A model generated the notes under the pieces. That model saw nothing but the letters and a program-made list of their open reading frames with translations, did no database searches and was not told where the DNA came from. Shown here piece after piece: positions 32,222 through 45,910 of a DNA stretch of 64,000 nucleotides. This stretch comes from Larix kaempferi (taxonomy: Eukaryota; Streptophyta; Pinopsida; Pinales; Pinaceae), in the NCBI GenBank assembly GCA_027924585.1, contig BSBM01000826.1, positions 10,509,501-10,573,500 on the forward strand. Direction: 5' to 3'. Position 1 is the first letter of the stretch; each line of letters starts with the position of its first letter. The position numbers and the translations under genes were made by a program.

Positions 32222-34954
32222 GCGTTCTTCCCGAATCCTAGAACTTCAATATCTTCAATAGATAACTTTGTTGCTGAACAAATGTTGTAATCCTTCTTTT
32301 GTAGGTGATGGTATATGATCTTTCCTACAAAACAAATTAAATTGCATGATTAGAAAACATCTCATAGTTTTAAGAACAAATTCTTACACATAAGCAAATT
32401 TGTCATACAATCATGCAATTAACTTAGCTAATGCTTCAATACAACATTTATTGATATCCTGTAACTTTCTTGATGCCTTCCACGCTCTACCAGAACATTG
32501 CTAAGAGTGTGCACAACTCCCAACATGTCAGTAAATGGGTTTCATTCTAGATAAGTAGCAATGGAATGTTGTACAGTGCCATAGGCCACTTACCCATCAC
32601 ATGCATATTAGTAGTATACTATTCCTTAATGCAATTATTCTAATATGCATAACACACACCCTAAGTCTAGGAACATAGGCATATACATCATTGAACAATA
32701 TTACTTAAACAAACAAATATGCAATAAATGACAATTCAAATACTTATCTTTGTTTGGTTGTAGGGTGGACTCCCTCTCAATCTTTGTTTCCTTGCAGGAA
32801 CTATTGGAGTGTGCTCCCTCTTGATCTTTGCTACCTGGACTACATGTCCTTGAACTTATATCCATCCTCAATCACTATGCATACTTACTAGTATCATCAT
32901 TGTGTTATCCTCGATATCTCATACATTCATTAGTATAATCTTAATACTATCAAGAGACAATAATCTTAAACATGTATGGTCATGATCATTTCAACCACAG
33001 ATAATAAACATTAATATTCAAGGTTTCAGGGAATACTTCTTTTACTCATGCATATTTTTATTTGAACAAAGGACTTTTCTGGTTATCATATCATCAATCA
33101 AGGTAAGAGACATAATATGCATAAACCCTTGATTACTTATCTTTCTAACTTCATGAATAATCATTATCAACCATACAACAGTATAAGATCCTAAAATAAG
33201 GTAGGATTCTAACTTGATATAGGAAAAACATACCTAGTTATCATACTTGCTAGTTATGTCTAGCAATGTCTTCTTGTTCTCTTCAATGACTTGTGCTAAT
33301 AACCTGCATATCTCATAGGTTAAGCATTGTAGAATCAAATTATACATACCTCGTAAGTAGACCTTCAATGTGATCCATGACAATGGATGAATCTTTGTCT
33401 TCATGTCACCATGGTCATATGTTCTTGAACTAGAACAAGATTTGTCTTTCTTGATGTACCTTTCATGTTAGCGGACAACATCAATCTCATAAAACACCAC
33501 AATGCATTAGTAGAATCATAAGTGTCAAAACCCTAATCAATGAATATCTTCTATCATGTATTCATATTTTTATTAAGGTGATACGACAAGTCTAAAATTA
33601 ATCAAGATTGTACTAATCTTAATGAAGACAAACATAAACTTAATCATGAACAGATTTCAAACCTACTCATAAGTCCTACCAGTCGAGTTTTCTTGTAATC
33701 TTCTTATGTGAGGTCTTAGCCTCATATCCCTCCGAAACTGGAACGTCTTCACTTATGCAGGTGACCAATCCATTCTCTTCTAGGATTAACCCAATCCACT
33801 TGATTTGCAGAAACTGGATCTGGAGTTGGATTAAGGTTTGTCAAAGAAACCCTAAAAATTCAAACTTTGAATTTCAAACTTATGAAAGGTTAGAAAGATG
33901 CACCTTGATGAGTCGATCAAGCTGGTATACTTAGAATTTGAAAACTACAAAGTTTCACCCCTCAAAATTGCCTTTGAAACTCCTGGATCTTCTAGACAAG
34001 ATCTCGAACTAGGGTTTGATAAAGCCCACCCTTCTGGCCAACCAAAAGGTTCGATCCAAAGCTCTAAACTTTGATTTTTTTGAGGAGCTTCCAGCTGTGG
34101 TCACAGACTCCAAAAATTCCAACTTTTGCAGAAGCCCTAATTTTCCACTTTTCCGATCAAAGTCGTGAACTAGGGTTTGATCAACCCTGGCCTTCTTCCC
34201 AACAAAAAAAATTGATCTTGGTCTCTAAATTTTTATTTTGATGAGTAGCATTCAGCTGTGGTTTCCGATTACAAAAATTCCAACTTTCTCCGAAACCCTA
34301 ATTCTCGGAGCTATGAATGAAGGTGCTCAAAATCCAATTTTGTTTTGACAGAAATATGCACCTGAATTTTTCTAGTGTAACTCTGAAATTATGAATCCAT
34401 AGGGTCTGAAACTTCTACCTGTGGTAGCCTGACCTGTCTTATTTCCAACCCCACGGGTCAGACCTCAATTGGATTATCTGAGAGAGATTTATACTCAGTG
34501 TCGCAACGTGACTTGTTTATGGGATAAAATAGGAGAGCGAACTTGTACGGAGTTCCACATATCACTGGTTCACTTTTGGCCTCTGAACCTTCTTCTTGTG
34601 AAATTAAAGTCCATTCCCTACTTTTCAAGTTTTACGAAATTTCATTTGGAGCTTCCTAGCCCAAGTTATAACCTTTTTTCCTATGTCACATGTTTATGAC
34701 TCAGATCTAGAAGAGGCAGAAACCCTATATTGTACAGATCATAAAACACAAACTACAAGGAATTATAAGTGGTGCTTTGGACATAAGGTACATGGGGATC
34801 TTATATTTGACCTGTAAAAGTTTTAGATCCCGAAACCTTTCCAAAATGTATTTATAGTGAAAGTTCTACGATGACTGGTTTTTGCTATATCAATCCCTAG
34901 CTTCGCAAGTGCGAGAACTGTCATAAATGCCATACCATACCTTCTTTCAGGCTA
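32222..34954 (-). other. Non-coding 5' part of copia 2
   Basis: This is where gag, protease and integrase should be, yet I see no zinc knuckle, DSGA motif or integrase triad in any frame. A segment of about 155 bp is repeated near 33990-34150 and 34155-34315 (shared phrase GAACTAGGGTTTGAT and AAAAATTCCAACTTT). The source of the sequence is unknown; capture of host DNA is possible but unproven. Confidence 0.6.
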
Positions 34955-34966
34955 GCTCTAATACCA
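34955..34966 (-). other. Primer-binding site of copia 2
   Basis: On the minus strand TGGTATTAGAGC abuts the 5' LTR. It is one base off the usual copia initiator-Met site. Confidence 0.85.
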
Positions 34967-35560
34967 TGTTAGTTTTTCAAAAATCTCAATCTGATCTAGG
35001 ATATTAACTGAGAGAATAACATGTACAACATATCAATCATGGACACAATAATGCAAGCACACGAGAGACACAGAGTTTCACCAGGGAAAACCAAGAAGTT
35101 GAAAAACCCCGCAACTTCCTGAGAGATAGATAGAGCAATGATACAACCAAATTACTAGAGATAGTCTTCTCCTAGCAACTCATCCTCCTCCTCACATGTG
35201 CGCCACTTTCCGAGTGATGGAAGAGTGAGTAATGAGATGATAAAATAGAGATCTCTCGATCTCTATTTATACTTGTCCTGTCCTGCCCAATGAACCAGTG
35301 GGGCCGACTTGTCTAACTTAGACTAATAACCCATGGTTACATTAATCCGGGCCGACCCCGCACTTGGTGGTCTAATAACCCATTTACCCACATGACTCAT
35401 ACAAGGCCGACCCCATCAAGGTGGTCTAATAACCCATCAAGTATAAGTTACGACACTTACAATATAAATGACGACACTTCCGTATAGAGGAATAATAACA
35501 TCTCTATAGGAATACAATATACATTGGTAAATACATTCCGAAGTTACATATACATCAACA
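34967..35560 (-). repeat. 5' LTR of copia 2 (594 bp)
   Basis: It starts TGTTAGTTTTT and ends CATCAACA, partner of 26793-27443. Confidence 0.9.
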
Positions 35561-35565
35561 TTTAT

Positions 35566-35880
35566 GTTGTGAATGATCATTTATTATCATTGGGTACATC
35601 TGCTTATATATATCATGGATTATGCTATCATATATGTTGACCTCTTTTATATATCATATGCACTTCTTTGCGTTTATTGTTTATATTAAGCTGCAGGTTC
35701 AAGTGTTGTGATTCGAAAGCTCAACGTAATTCTTCATCAGAAATCCGGTTGAGGTAGGTCCTTTATTATGGTTATCAACATTTACATTTATATAGCATAT
35801 GTTGGGGAGTGAGTTGATTTCTAGAGTTCATCTGTCTGTTGTGGTCTACCCCAAGCCATACGAAGTTATTCTCCATAACA
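35566..35880. other. Old sequence between insertions, right piece
   Basis: Continuation of 26511-26792 across copia 2. No gene is seen. Confidence 0.4.
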
Positions 35881-38800
35881 CTAGATGAACCACTAAGAAT
35901 ATGGAGGTCTAAATGATTCTAAAAAGAGGGTACGTAGAAGGCATAGGTAATTTTAGGGGCTAAATTAATCCCATGGGATATATTAAGGGGGTTACAGAAA
36001 TTTTGTGGGTTATTTTCTTATATGGAAAGTGTTTTTCTAGTTGAGATATATTCACCCAATATATATTAGAAAATAAATAAATCCAAAATGAATATCCTCC
36101 CATATATTAATGAGGAAAATGAAAAAAAATATTTTCACCTTAGAAAAATCTCCCTCCAATCTATCTTTTGACCCCGATTTCTAAATAGATTCCTGTGGAA
36201 TCATTCCTTTGCCCCCAATTTTTCAGTAACGGCGGCTCCCAATGGTTATTTCTCCCTCCATTTTCCCTGTAATTTAGGCACAAAACTGCATGTGCCTCGA
36301 TTTTTAGTCAATTTCATGTTGATACCTTCTTTGAGCCCTCCATTTCTAGTATTGGAGGGAAAATCAAGGGAATTTTTGTCCTATATAATGACTGCAATGT
36401 TAGTATTGATACCTTCTTTGAGCACTCGATTTCTAGTATTGGACGGAAAATCAAGGGCAATTTTGTCCTATATAACGACTGCAATGACTCTTTGTTCACC
36501 CACATCGGATTTCACTTGTAGGGTGAAGGTCCTAGTTTATGTGATTCCACTTTTCATTCTTAGTTTTGTTGACATTTTAATCTTCACGCAACATCTCCAT
36601 TTATTAAAGCTCAAGCCTTGAAGGGGCATACCACACATGAAATTTATCAGAGAATACATACTCACATCATGATTTTTATCCAATAATTAATGCGGTATGC
36701 TTTTTATCATGCATTTTAGATCTGCAACTACCATATATTATTATACTGTAAATTTGTCTTTTATCGTGTATTTTTTTTAAGGCCTATTTAATTCTATGGC
36801 ACTCTTGATTCTTAGGGCTCATTCGGTGTTGTTAGGGTTTTTATCTATCCTAGGATTATTGGTTTCGTGGAAGCATTATAGAGATAAGAAGATATGATTT
36901 ATTTTATGCCTTGTGATGTTTAAAACATCGACTAACATTTATATGTTATTAGTGGTTTCTACTCTTGATGGAGAGATGCCACATGGCTTTTATATATTCA
37001 AACTAAATTTTACCTACCTAGTTGTTTAAAATATGCTTTTATTAGGATCTTGCTCTACAATTATTATTGGACCTGAGGCGTTCATGAGTGTGGATGTTCA
37101 TATTTTTTGTCTATTATTGTTTATGTTTGTGATATTTGTAATGTAAACGAATGCAAGTTGAATATAATGGTGGGGATACAATGGAATGGTATTTGTTTTG
37201 GCACTATCTTCGTGTAGAGTTGTCCAAAGCATTCTGGTAGATTCTTTTATTTGTATTGATAAGCTCGTGATTGGTAGATTTTTTATTCATATTTCCAAGT
37301 TCATCAATTTTATTTGTAACCAAAAATTGTTGGGTTTGGTAATCATTTTACAATATTTTGATTTTTGCAAGGGTCATTCATTAGCAAAATATTTTTTTGT
37401 AATTTGCTTTGATGTGTAATTGCTATCATCATCGATAAATGAATCTAGTTATGTATGATGAACATATGATTTAGCTGGAACACGATACTTATTTCCATCA
37501 TGATTATATATAATATGTACAAGGCATGTTTGACCTGCGATGTAGACATTCTGCTATTTGATATCTTGTCTTTTACATTCAATGATGATGCTAAACTAAT
37601 TTTACAACATTTTCCATGCTTTTGAAAATTTCAGGGACATGGATATTGAAACCACCTTAGTTTATTTGAGAAAAAATAGTCTTTCGAAGTAGTTCTAATG
37701 ATATGCATGATGATGCATTAATGTGCTTTCTATTCTTGTTAGTGTGTGTTCTTATTCCTAATAACCCTTGCAATTTTCTCACTAAATCTAAAAATTCTAA
37801 ATCAAATGACAGAATTCATATTTTGATTGTCAATAAAAAAGGAAAAGGTGGTATTCATATATATAAACAGAAACGCAGGTTATTTTTTTTCTTAGAGGGC
37901 AGCTTAAAAATGTGAGGTTCGGAAAATAAGCTATTTTGGAATTCACACACTATATTAAGATTGTGGGTCTCGATAAGACTCCACGTTGTAATAATGGTCA
38001 TGGGTGCCATAATCACTCCACAGTGTAAAGTGTTCAAATATATCAGTTTGTCAGCCTGCCAAGATTTAAGTCCCCACATGTCCGTGGGAACATTAAGGGA
38101 TGAGATAATACGTGGAGTCCCCACTTTCCGTGAATCTAGTTAGTGTAGTTGTGTTTCACCGATAGAGTTAGTCGTGAGTGACAGAATATTGCTTGTGAAA
38201 TGTATAAATAAATCGCTCCTCTCCTCATTCATGCATTTTTTCATTCGATATTCTAGAAGTTGAGAGAGTCCAGAGTTGAGCTCTGGTATATACTCATCTA
38301 TTGCACTACCTTAGTAATCTATAGAATAAAAGGTTGAGTCTTCCTGGAAAAAGATTCACCAATATGTTACAAGGTTTTATAATTCGATGAAATATTCTTC
38401 AAGTTTTTACAATATTTTATAATTTTTTGAAATATACATCAAGATTTTACAATATATTGGAGTTTAGTGAAAGATTCGCCAATATTTTACAATATTCTAT
38501 AATAGAATGAAATTTTAGCCAAAAAATTATATTTACATATTAGATTATTGATCAAATATCCTTCAAATTTTCCCATATATTGGAGAGATTCGTCCATTTA
38601 TTATAGATATAAATTTTGGGGGGGTTCTTGAAATTATCCATGGTAGAAGGGATGAGACAAGTCATGAATTATTTCAACACACACATGAAAAAGCAAGAGG
38701 TCAAACATGAGGTAATGGAAGCTAAGTTGAATGCATGTGTTTGAAGTGTGACAAGCTTTCTAGTGATTTTGAATGGACTATAACATAATTATGGGATTTA

Positions 38801-38910
38801 TGCAAGGGGTCCCAATCTAGAGTGAATCATCCATTGTTTCATTGTTAATAATAATTTATGTTTTTAATTTGTACTATTATGAAGAAGTGTGATGGGTCAA
38901 GGTAAATTCA
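35881..38910 (+). repeat. Long direct repeat, copy B (3030 bp)
   Basis: It starts CTAGATGAACCAC and ends GGTAAATTCA. Copy C (42264-45200) follows after a 3.35-kb interior in the same orientation. A TATA-like TATAAATA at 38203-38210 sits about three quarters along and is conserved in copies C and D. A ~75-bp stretch is locally doubled at about 36314-36480. The layout is LTR-like, but no matching target duplication or clear primer site is present. Confidence 0.75.
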
Positions 38911-38911
38911 A

Positions 38912-39409
38912 TCAGAGTTTGGAGGTGATGCATTCGCCCTCCTTGATTGCATGCTTCTTATGTTATTCTATTCGATCATTGGCACATGTTCTCATAGTTT
39001 CCTTGAATATGGAGGACACTACCATTTGCTTGGGTTCATGTCTTAGGAACATTTTTATGATTTTGGTTTTGATCTCACCCTTGCTGGTTCGAAGGAGATC
39101 ACAAGAAACCATCTATCAATTCTTGGAGTTGATTTAACTTCCACTGATCAGAAGTTCAAGTTTCAAGAGAAATTAGATTTGATCGGAGCTAGTGCTACCT
39201 CAATTGGTTCGAATCATAGGTTCCAAAATGTTATTCATATTTTGGGATTTGTTCTCAGCATGTTTGGTTTGAATATAAAGTTCAGGAAACCTCCAGATTC
39301 ACTTGCATCCACTACAGGAGAACTCGAGCACATGATTTTGGAGCATGATCCACTTCTTCCCAAGAGGAAGATACCTCTAGAAATTGAATCAAGCATCACA
39401 CCTACTTGA
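38912..39409 (+). pseudogene. Unrecognised coding relic (copy 2 of 2)
   Basis: A 165-codon frame with one stop near 39042, aligned over its whole length with 9586-10062. It includes LSILGVDLTSTDQKFKFQ, NVIHILGFVLSMFGLN and EHDPLLPKRKIP. This copy lacks the second stop of copy 1 and ends six codons later. The shared stop (after GFMS) implies decay before duplication, or that the frame is not real. Confidence 0.4.
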
Positions 39410-39591
39410 GTCTTGAGCAACAATTTTTGGCGTGTTTCAATCTATCTTCAGGGGGGCGGGTTGTTCCCACTGGGTTTCCCCTCTTTCCTCACATTTTGGT
39501 TAGATTGTTGTATAGGGTGACCTTTGGTATCAGTAACCACGGCCCTATTTTTTCAATTATTTTTTCCACATAGTCTAGCTTAAGGGGGGGT

Positions 39592-40271
39592 TTTGGAATA
39601 TTCTCACCATTATTATCTTGGTTTTGCATGCATTGCATGCATTTTTCATGCACGCATGCATTCCATGCAGCATTGCATGCATCCATGCATCAGCAGTCGA
39701 GTCTCCTAGCATATACTTCCTATTCGGCCCCCCCTTTAGCTTTCTTCTGGTCATTATTAGCCCTCCTAGATATTCATGCGTCCTTGTTTCTATCAATCAA
39801 GTTTCAAATGAGCCCTCCCGCACAAATTTAGGAGATCTATCAGTCAGTTCCATGATTTATTGAACCGTTTCCCATTGATTTCTCATCTAACTGACTGTAG
39901 CTCGTAGTTGATTCCTACTGGGTGTAGGAGCTCCCTCCTTGACAACTAAGAACTAGTATGCGCCCTCCTTGGAATCTCCTTCCCTATTTTTTTTCCCACA
40001 TGGTTTATTTATGCTCAGTTCTACTCTAGTTGACTGATCATTAACCATCGGTGGCCACTAGACCTTATCGGGAGATGGTTCCAATGTAAACTAAGACATG
40101 ACTTGAGGAGAATTTGAAATCTCCTAGGGGTATTGAATTCATTCTATTGTATTGTACCATTATTTTTCTAGCTTATAGCTCATGAATGTATCAACAACAA
40201 TTTTCTCACATCTTTTGAGTTTATGAGTGAATTTGATGATACTTCTTGCTAATTCTTCTCTTCAATTAACA
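39592..40271 (+). repeat. LTR fragment of another retrotransposon (copy 2)
   Basis: A diverged copy of 10264-10931, again preceded by a purine run and ending CAATTAACA. The first bases are TTTTGG instead of TGTTGG. Confidence 0.6.
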
Positions 40272-40397
40272 CAGTGAAATTGTGAGGTTTGTTCAAGCTT
40301 AGTGATATACCCCTGTGGAATTGGACATGGAAAATGATATTATCATATAGATAGAACTTGTCAAGGTAAAAGAACTAAAGGGAAATCTTGTTTTAAA

Positions 40398-41144
40398 ATG
40401 TATCATTCCACCATAGACCACCTCATTACTCTCAAAGTCATTGTAGAGGAATGTCACACTAATAAGCTCAATATCCTTTGTTTATTTGTGCACTTTAGGA
40501 AACCTTTTGATAAAATACCTCAACATAACTTGTTGAAAAGATTAGAAGAGTTAAAGGTTCCTTTTGAGTTGAGAGTTGACGCAAGGTTGTAAAAGAATGC
40601 CACTGCCAATTTTAGGAACACTAAGGGTTGGTTGGAAGATATTAATTGTAATATAAGAGTTAAGAAAGCTCGCCCCATATCCCCTACCCTTTTTGGTATA
40701 TACATTGATAAAGTTCGAAAGATTTTGAATAGAGGAAGGCTTCATTGGTACGATGTTAGCATGAATTGTCATCATCCTCATTTATGCTGATGATATTATT
40801 CTTTTGGAAAGATGTCCCTCTCATCTTGATAATCAATTAAGAATTCTCAAGGGTTTCTACTATGATATGGGCATGACTTTCAATACTGAAAAAATCTATT
40901 AAGGCCACATATCCTCATTTTTTATAACAACTTGGAGGAAGGGACACCCTACAAATATCTTGGGATTGATATCCATCACAACTACAACATCGAGAAAATG
41001 ATCGATGTAGGGTGGAAAGATTATTTTTGTCTTGAAAAGAATTGTAAGTTGGAAAACCTTGTATGTCGGAAAACTCTCATCACTCTTGTTCTCTTGTTTG
41101 GATGTGATGTTTGGGGATGCATCCTATGTTTAAATGTTTTTTAA
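40398..41144 (+). pseudogene. Non-LTR reverse transcriptase relic (copy 2)
   Basis: The same motifs as 11058-11836 in the same order, with YADD near 40787 and FGCDVWG near the end. It differs by a stop near 40590 and a ~25-bp deletion around 40895. Not functional. Confidence 0.8.
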
Positions 41145-41384
41145 AAACGTATTTTTTTTCTTGAGTTTTATAATTTTTTAAAGAAAATATTCTTAATCAT
41201 AATATATATATATATGTAATGAAATTAAATTATCTAAATATTAATAAAAAATATAGTATATAATAAGTAAAAATATAAGGATAGGGGATTTTATTGGAAG
41301 TGTACATCACGAAGAAAGATACTTTCGGGATAAGGAATAATGATCAATAATCACTTAGAATTATATGATGTCCTCTATGGTATA

Positions 41385-41600
41385 GCTACAATGTAAAGAA
41401 AGTTATGATGATTGGTGATTCCTCTATTATCGTCAAACAAATGCAAAATCAAAATGAATAGGAAGGATCATTATCATTTAGAAACTTTCAAAAAGTCTTT
41501 GTACATCTTCCTACTTTAGAAGATATTAAGATTTCCATGTTCAAAGATTGAAAAATGGTTTAGTTGATCAATAACAAATCAAATGATGCAGTTTATTTGG
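41385..41600 (+). pseudogene. Possible RNase H-like relic (copy 2)
   Basis: Second copy of 12040-12260. Here the motif reads MIGDSSIIVKQM, with the Asp expected at the catalytic position. Confidence 0.3.
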
Positions 41601-42263
41601 AGATCATGTCTCATTAAAAATGGGAACGCCAAGAGAGGTATTGGCTACCTTAGTTTATTCGTGACAACTCTCATGAAAATATCATGTAGTTGTAACACCT
41701 TCAAACATGAATGACCAAGATTTGGCATAGTTCCTTTGAGGAATGAAAAACATTTGGCATAGTTCCTTGGAGGAATGACTAACATTTGACATGCTTTAAT
41801 GCATGTAACCCATGTAAGTCTAATCCATCACTGAGGGAGTATTAACACTCCCCTATGCCTCATGTTCCTTCATACTTGTGACAATGGATTAGGTATGTTG
41901 GTCTAGAAGGGTAGGAAAAAACTTCTTCTTGATGGGAGGTTTGGAATAATTGGTCTCAATGTTGGTTTGTGTGTTTGTTGGGTCATTTCCACTTAGCCTT
42001 TGAATGAGGTAAGATCCTCTACACTAGGCGGTGTGTCCTTTTGAATTTCAAGTTTTTTTTCTTCCATCCTTCCCCTCCTCAATGAATTTACTATTATTCA
42101 ATTTTTTGGATATATATGGTTGGAGTGCAACCCAATTATCCATGAAGATAGTTAAGCCTCCTTTTTAAAATTTCTCAAGCCTAGGCTTACTCTACTTTAG
42201 TTGCACTTGTTGAGGATTATGGGTTGATTCTAGTTGTTCCACCTTGGTTTTTTAGTATGGCTT

Positions 42264-45200
42264 CTAGATGAAACACTAAGAATATGGCGGCTGAAATGAC
42301 TCTCAAAAGAGGGTAGGTAGAAGGCATGGATAATTTTAGGGGCTAAATTTAGCCCATGGGATAAATTAAGGGGGTTACAAAAATTTAGTGGGCTATTTTC
42401 TTATATGGAAAGGTTTTTTTTAGTTCAAATATATTTGCCCAATATTTATTAGAAAATAAATAAATCAAAAACAAATAGCCTCCCATATATTAATGAGGAA
42501 AATAAAATAAAAACTATTTTCACCTTAGCAAAATCTACCTCCAATTTATGTTTTGCCCCCAATTTCTAAATGGTTGTGGAATCATTCCTTCGCCCCCAAT
42601 TTTTCAGTAGCGGTGAGACTCCCATGGTTATTTTGCACTCCATTTTCCATGTAATATAGGCACACAATTGCATGCGCCTAGATTTTTAGTCAATTTCATG
42701 TTGGTACCTTCTTTCACCTCTTGATTTCTAGTATTCGAGGGAAAATCAAGGGCAATTTTATCCTATATAAAGAGTGCAATGATTCATGGTTCACGAACAT
42801 TGGATTTCACTTGTAGGGTGAAGGTTATGTTTTATGTGATTCCACTTTTCATTCTTAGTGTTCTCAACATATTAATCTGCACGAAACATCTCCATTGCTG
42901 AAAGCTCAAGTCTTGAAGGGGCATACCGCACATGCAATTTATCAGAGAATACATACTTGCATCATGTTTTTTATCCAATAATTAATGCAGTGTGCTTTTT
43001 ATCATGCATTTTATCTGCAACTACAATAGATTATTATAGTGTAAGTTTGTCTTTTATCATGGATGTTTTTCAAGGTGTGTTCAATTCTATGGCACTCATG
43101 ATTCTTAGTGCTTATTGAGTGTTTTTAGAGTTTTTATGTATCCTAGGATTACTGGTTTCGTGAAAGCAATATAGAGCTAAGAAGATATTATTTATTTTAT
43201 GCCTTTTGAAGTTTAAACCATCGACTCACATTTAAACGTTATTAGTGGTTGTTACTCTTGATGGAGAGATGCCACGTGGTTTTATATATTCAAAGTAAAT
43301 TTGTCCTAGTTATTTAATATATGCTTTTATTAAGATCTTGCTCTGTGATTATTATTGGACCTGAGGCTTTCATGAGAGTGTGTATGTTCATATTTTTTGT
43401 GTGTTATTCTTTATGTTTGTGATATTTGTAATATAAATGAATGCACGTTGATTATAATGTCGGGGCTACAATGGAATGGTAATTATTTTGACATTATCTT
43501 CTTCTATAGTTGTCCAAAGCATTCAGGTAGATTCTTTTATTTGTATTGATGAGTTCGTGACAGGTAGATTTTTTATTCGTATTTCCAAGTTCATCAATTT
43601 TAATTGTAACAAATTTTTTTTGGGTTTGGTATTCATTTTACGGTATTTTTCTTTTTGCAAGGGTGAGTGAGTAGTAAAATATTTTTTTGTAATTTGTTTT
43701 GATGTGTAATCGCTATCATCATTCAAAAATGGATCTAGTTATGTATGATGAATATATGATTTAGTTGGAGCACGATACTTATTTCCATCATGATTATATA
43801 TAATATGTACAAGGAAGGTTTGACATGATATGTAGACATTCTGCTATTTCATATCTTGTCTTTTGCATTCAATGATGGTGCTAAACCATTTTTACAACAT
43901 TTTGCATGCTTTTGAAAATTTGAAGGACATAGATATAGAAACCACCTCAGTTTATCTCAGAAAAAATAGTCTTTCGAAGTAGTTCTAATGATATGCATGA
44001 TGATGCATTAATGTGCTTTCTATTCTTGTTAGTGTGTGTTCTTATTCCTAATAACCCTTGCAAGTTTCTCACTAACTCTAAAAATTCTAAGTCAAATGAC
44101 ATAATTCATATTTTGATTGTCACGAAAAAAAGGAAAAGGTGGTATTCATATCTATAAACAAAAAATCATGTTGTTTTTTTCTTAGAGGGTAGCTTAAAAA
44201 TGTGAGGTTTGGAAAATAAGTTATTTGGGAATTCATACACTATATTAAGCTTGTGGGTCTCGATAAGACCCCACATTGTAATAATGGTTCATGGGTGCCA
44301 TAATCACTCCACGATGTAAAGTGTTCAAATATATCAGTTTGTGAGCGTGTCAAGATTTAGGTCCCCACATGTCTGTGGGAACATTAAGGGACAAGATAAC
44401 ATGTGGAGTCCCCACTTTCCCTAGATCTAGCTAGTGCAGTTGTGTTTCACTCACACATTTATTCGTGAGTGAACGAACATTGCTTGTGAAATGTATAAAT
44501 AAATTCCTCCTCTCCTCATTCATGCATTTTTTCATTCGATATTTTAGGATTTGAGAGAGTCCAAAGTTGGGCTTTGGTATATACTCTTCTATTGCACTAC
44601 CTTAGTAATCTATAGAATCAAAAGTTGAGTCTTCCTCACAAAATATTCACCAAGATGTTACAAGGTTTTATAATTCGATGAAAGATTCTCCAAGTTTTTC
44701 CAATATTTTATAATTTAATGAAATATACGTCAAGATTTTAAAATATCTTAGAATTTAGTGAAAGATTCGCCAATATTTTACAAGATTCTATAATAGAATG
44801 AAAATTTAGCTAAAACATTTATATACATATTATATTATTGATAAAATAGCCTTCAAATTTTCCCATATATTAGAGAGACTCGCCCATTTATTATACATAT
44901 AAATTTTGGGGGGTTATTAAAATTATCCCTCGTAGAAGGGATGAGACAAGTCGTGGAGTATTTCAACACACACATGAAAAAGCAAGAGGTCAAACATGAG
45001 GTAATGGAAACTAAGTTGAATGCATGCATTTGAAGTGTGGTAAGCTTTCTAGTGATTTTGAAATGAACTATAACATAATTATGGTGCTTATGCAAGGGTT
45101 CCCAACCTAGAGTGAATCATCCATTGTTTCATTGTTAAAAATAAGTTATGTTTTTATTTTGTACCGTTATGAAGAAGTGTGATGGGTCAAGGTAAATTGA
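42264..45200 (+). repeat. Long direct repeat, copy C (2937 bp)
   Basis: Partner of copy B. It carries the same conserved TATAAATA at 44494-44501 and ends GGTAAATTGA next to an A-rich run. It lies directly beside the 3' flank of the intact ERF gene. Confidence 0.75.
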
Positions 45201-45215
45201 ATAAAATTTATAAAA

Positions 45216-45884
45216 AAAATTGTTTAGCTCATCTATAATGTTGCAATCCAAAAACAATCTTTAAAAAAATATTAAAATTAAAATAAAATAGAAAAATCAT
45301 TTCACCAAATTATTAACCATATTCTCAAAAACAAAATTAATAAAAAAATATGAGTTAACTAAATTATAACTATATTCTTTTCCTTTCCTTCTTATTTATA
45401 AAAAATATTCTTTTCATTCTTTATATAAAATAAAATATACCACTTATGTTTAAAATTTATTAAAAATATATCAAATTATATAAATATTAATGTTAATTAT
45501 TATATATAATTAACTAAAACAAACTTTAAAAATAAAAATAATAAGATATAAATATTAATGAAGTTTATTATATATAATTAACTAAAACTAACTTTAAAAA
45601 AATAAGAATAATAACATATGGAATGTCACAAAAATGTCAACCCTATTCTTTTCATTTCCTTTATAAGATGAAATATAATAAACCACATAGCCTTTCAACT
45701 GGATGTATACATAAGAATGGTTCATGAAATACTTGCAACGACGAAAATATTGATGCAAATTTATTTCCATAGTAAATCATATTTATTTCCAAAACCAAAA
45801 TTCTCCGCTCGGTTCTATACTGAACCAAACATAAAGAAATAGTAAATCATATTTATTTCCAAAACCAAAATTCTCCGATCGGTT
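45216..45884. other. 3' flank of the intact ERF gene
   Basis: Matches 15037-15669 and 62481-63111. AT-rich; presumably includes the 3' untranslated region and polyadenylation signals of the minus-strand gene. Confidence 0.6.
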
Positions 45885-45910
45885 CTATACTGAACCAAAC
45901 ATAAAGAAAT
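45771..45910 (-). repeat. 70-bp tandem duplication over the ERF stop codon
   Basis: 45771-45840 and 45841-45910 are the same apart from one base near 45817 and the last base. Both carry the codons for the terminal FGSV and a TAG stop. The duplication leaves the encoded end of the protein unchanged and places a spare copy in the 3' untranslated region. Confidence 0.9.

Larger units (their letters stand above)
26793..35560 (-). mobile_element. Ty1/copia element 2, reduced, with nested hAT-like insertion
   Basis: LTRs lie at 26793-27443 and 34967-35560, the primer site TGGTATTAGAGC follows the 5' LTR, and the target duplication is TTTAT (26788-26792 and 35561-35565). Only RT and RNase H are recognisable (30710-32221). 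Gag, protease and integrase are absent from the 2.7 kb where they belong. The region between RNase H and the 3' LTR is unusually long and tandemly repeated and holds an hAT-like element. The LTRs differ by several indels, so this insertion is older than the young gypsy element. Confidence 0.92.
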
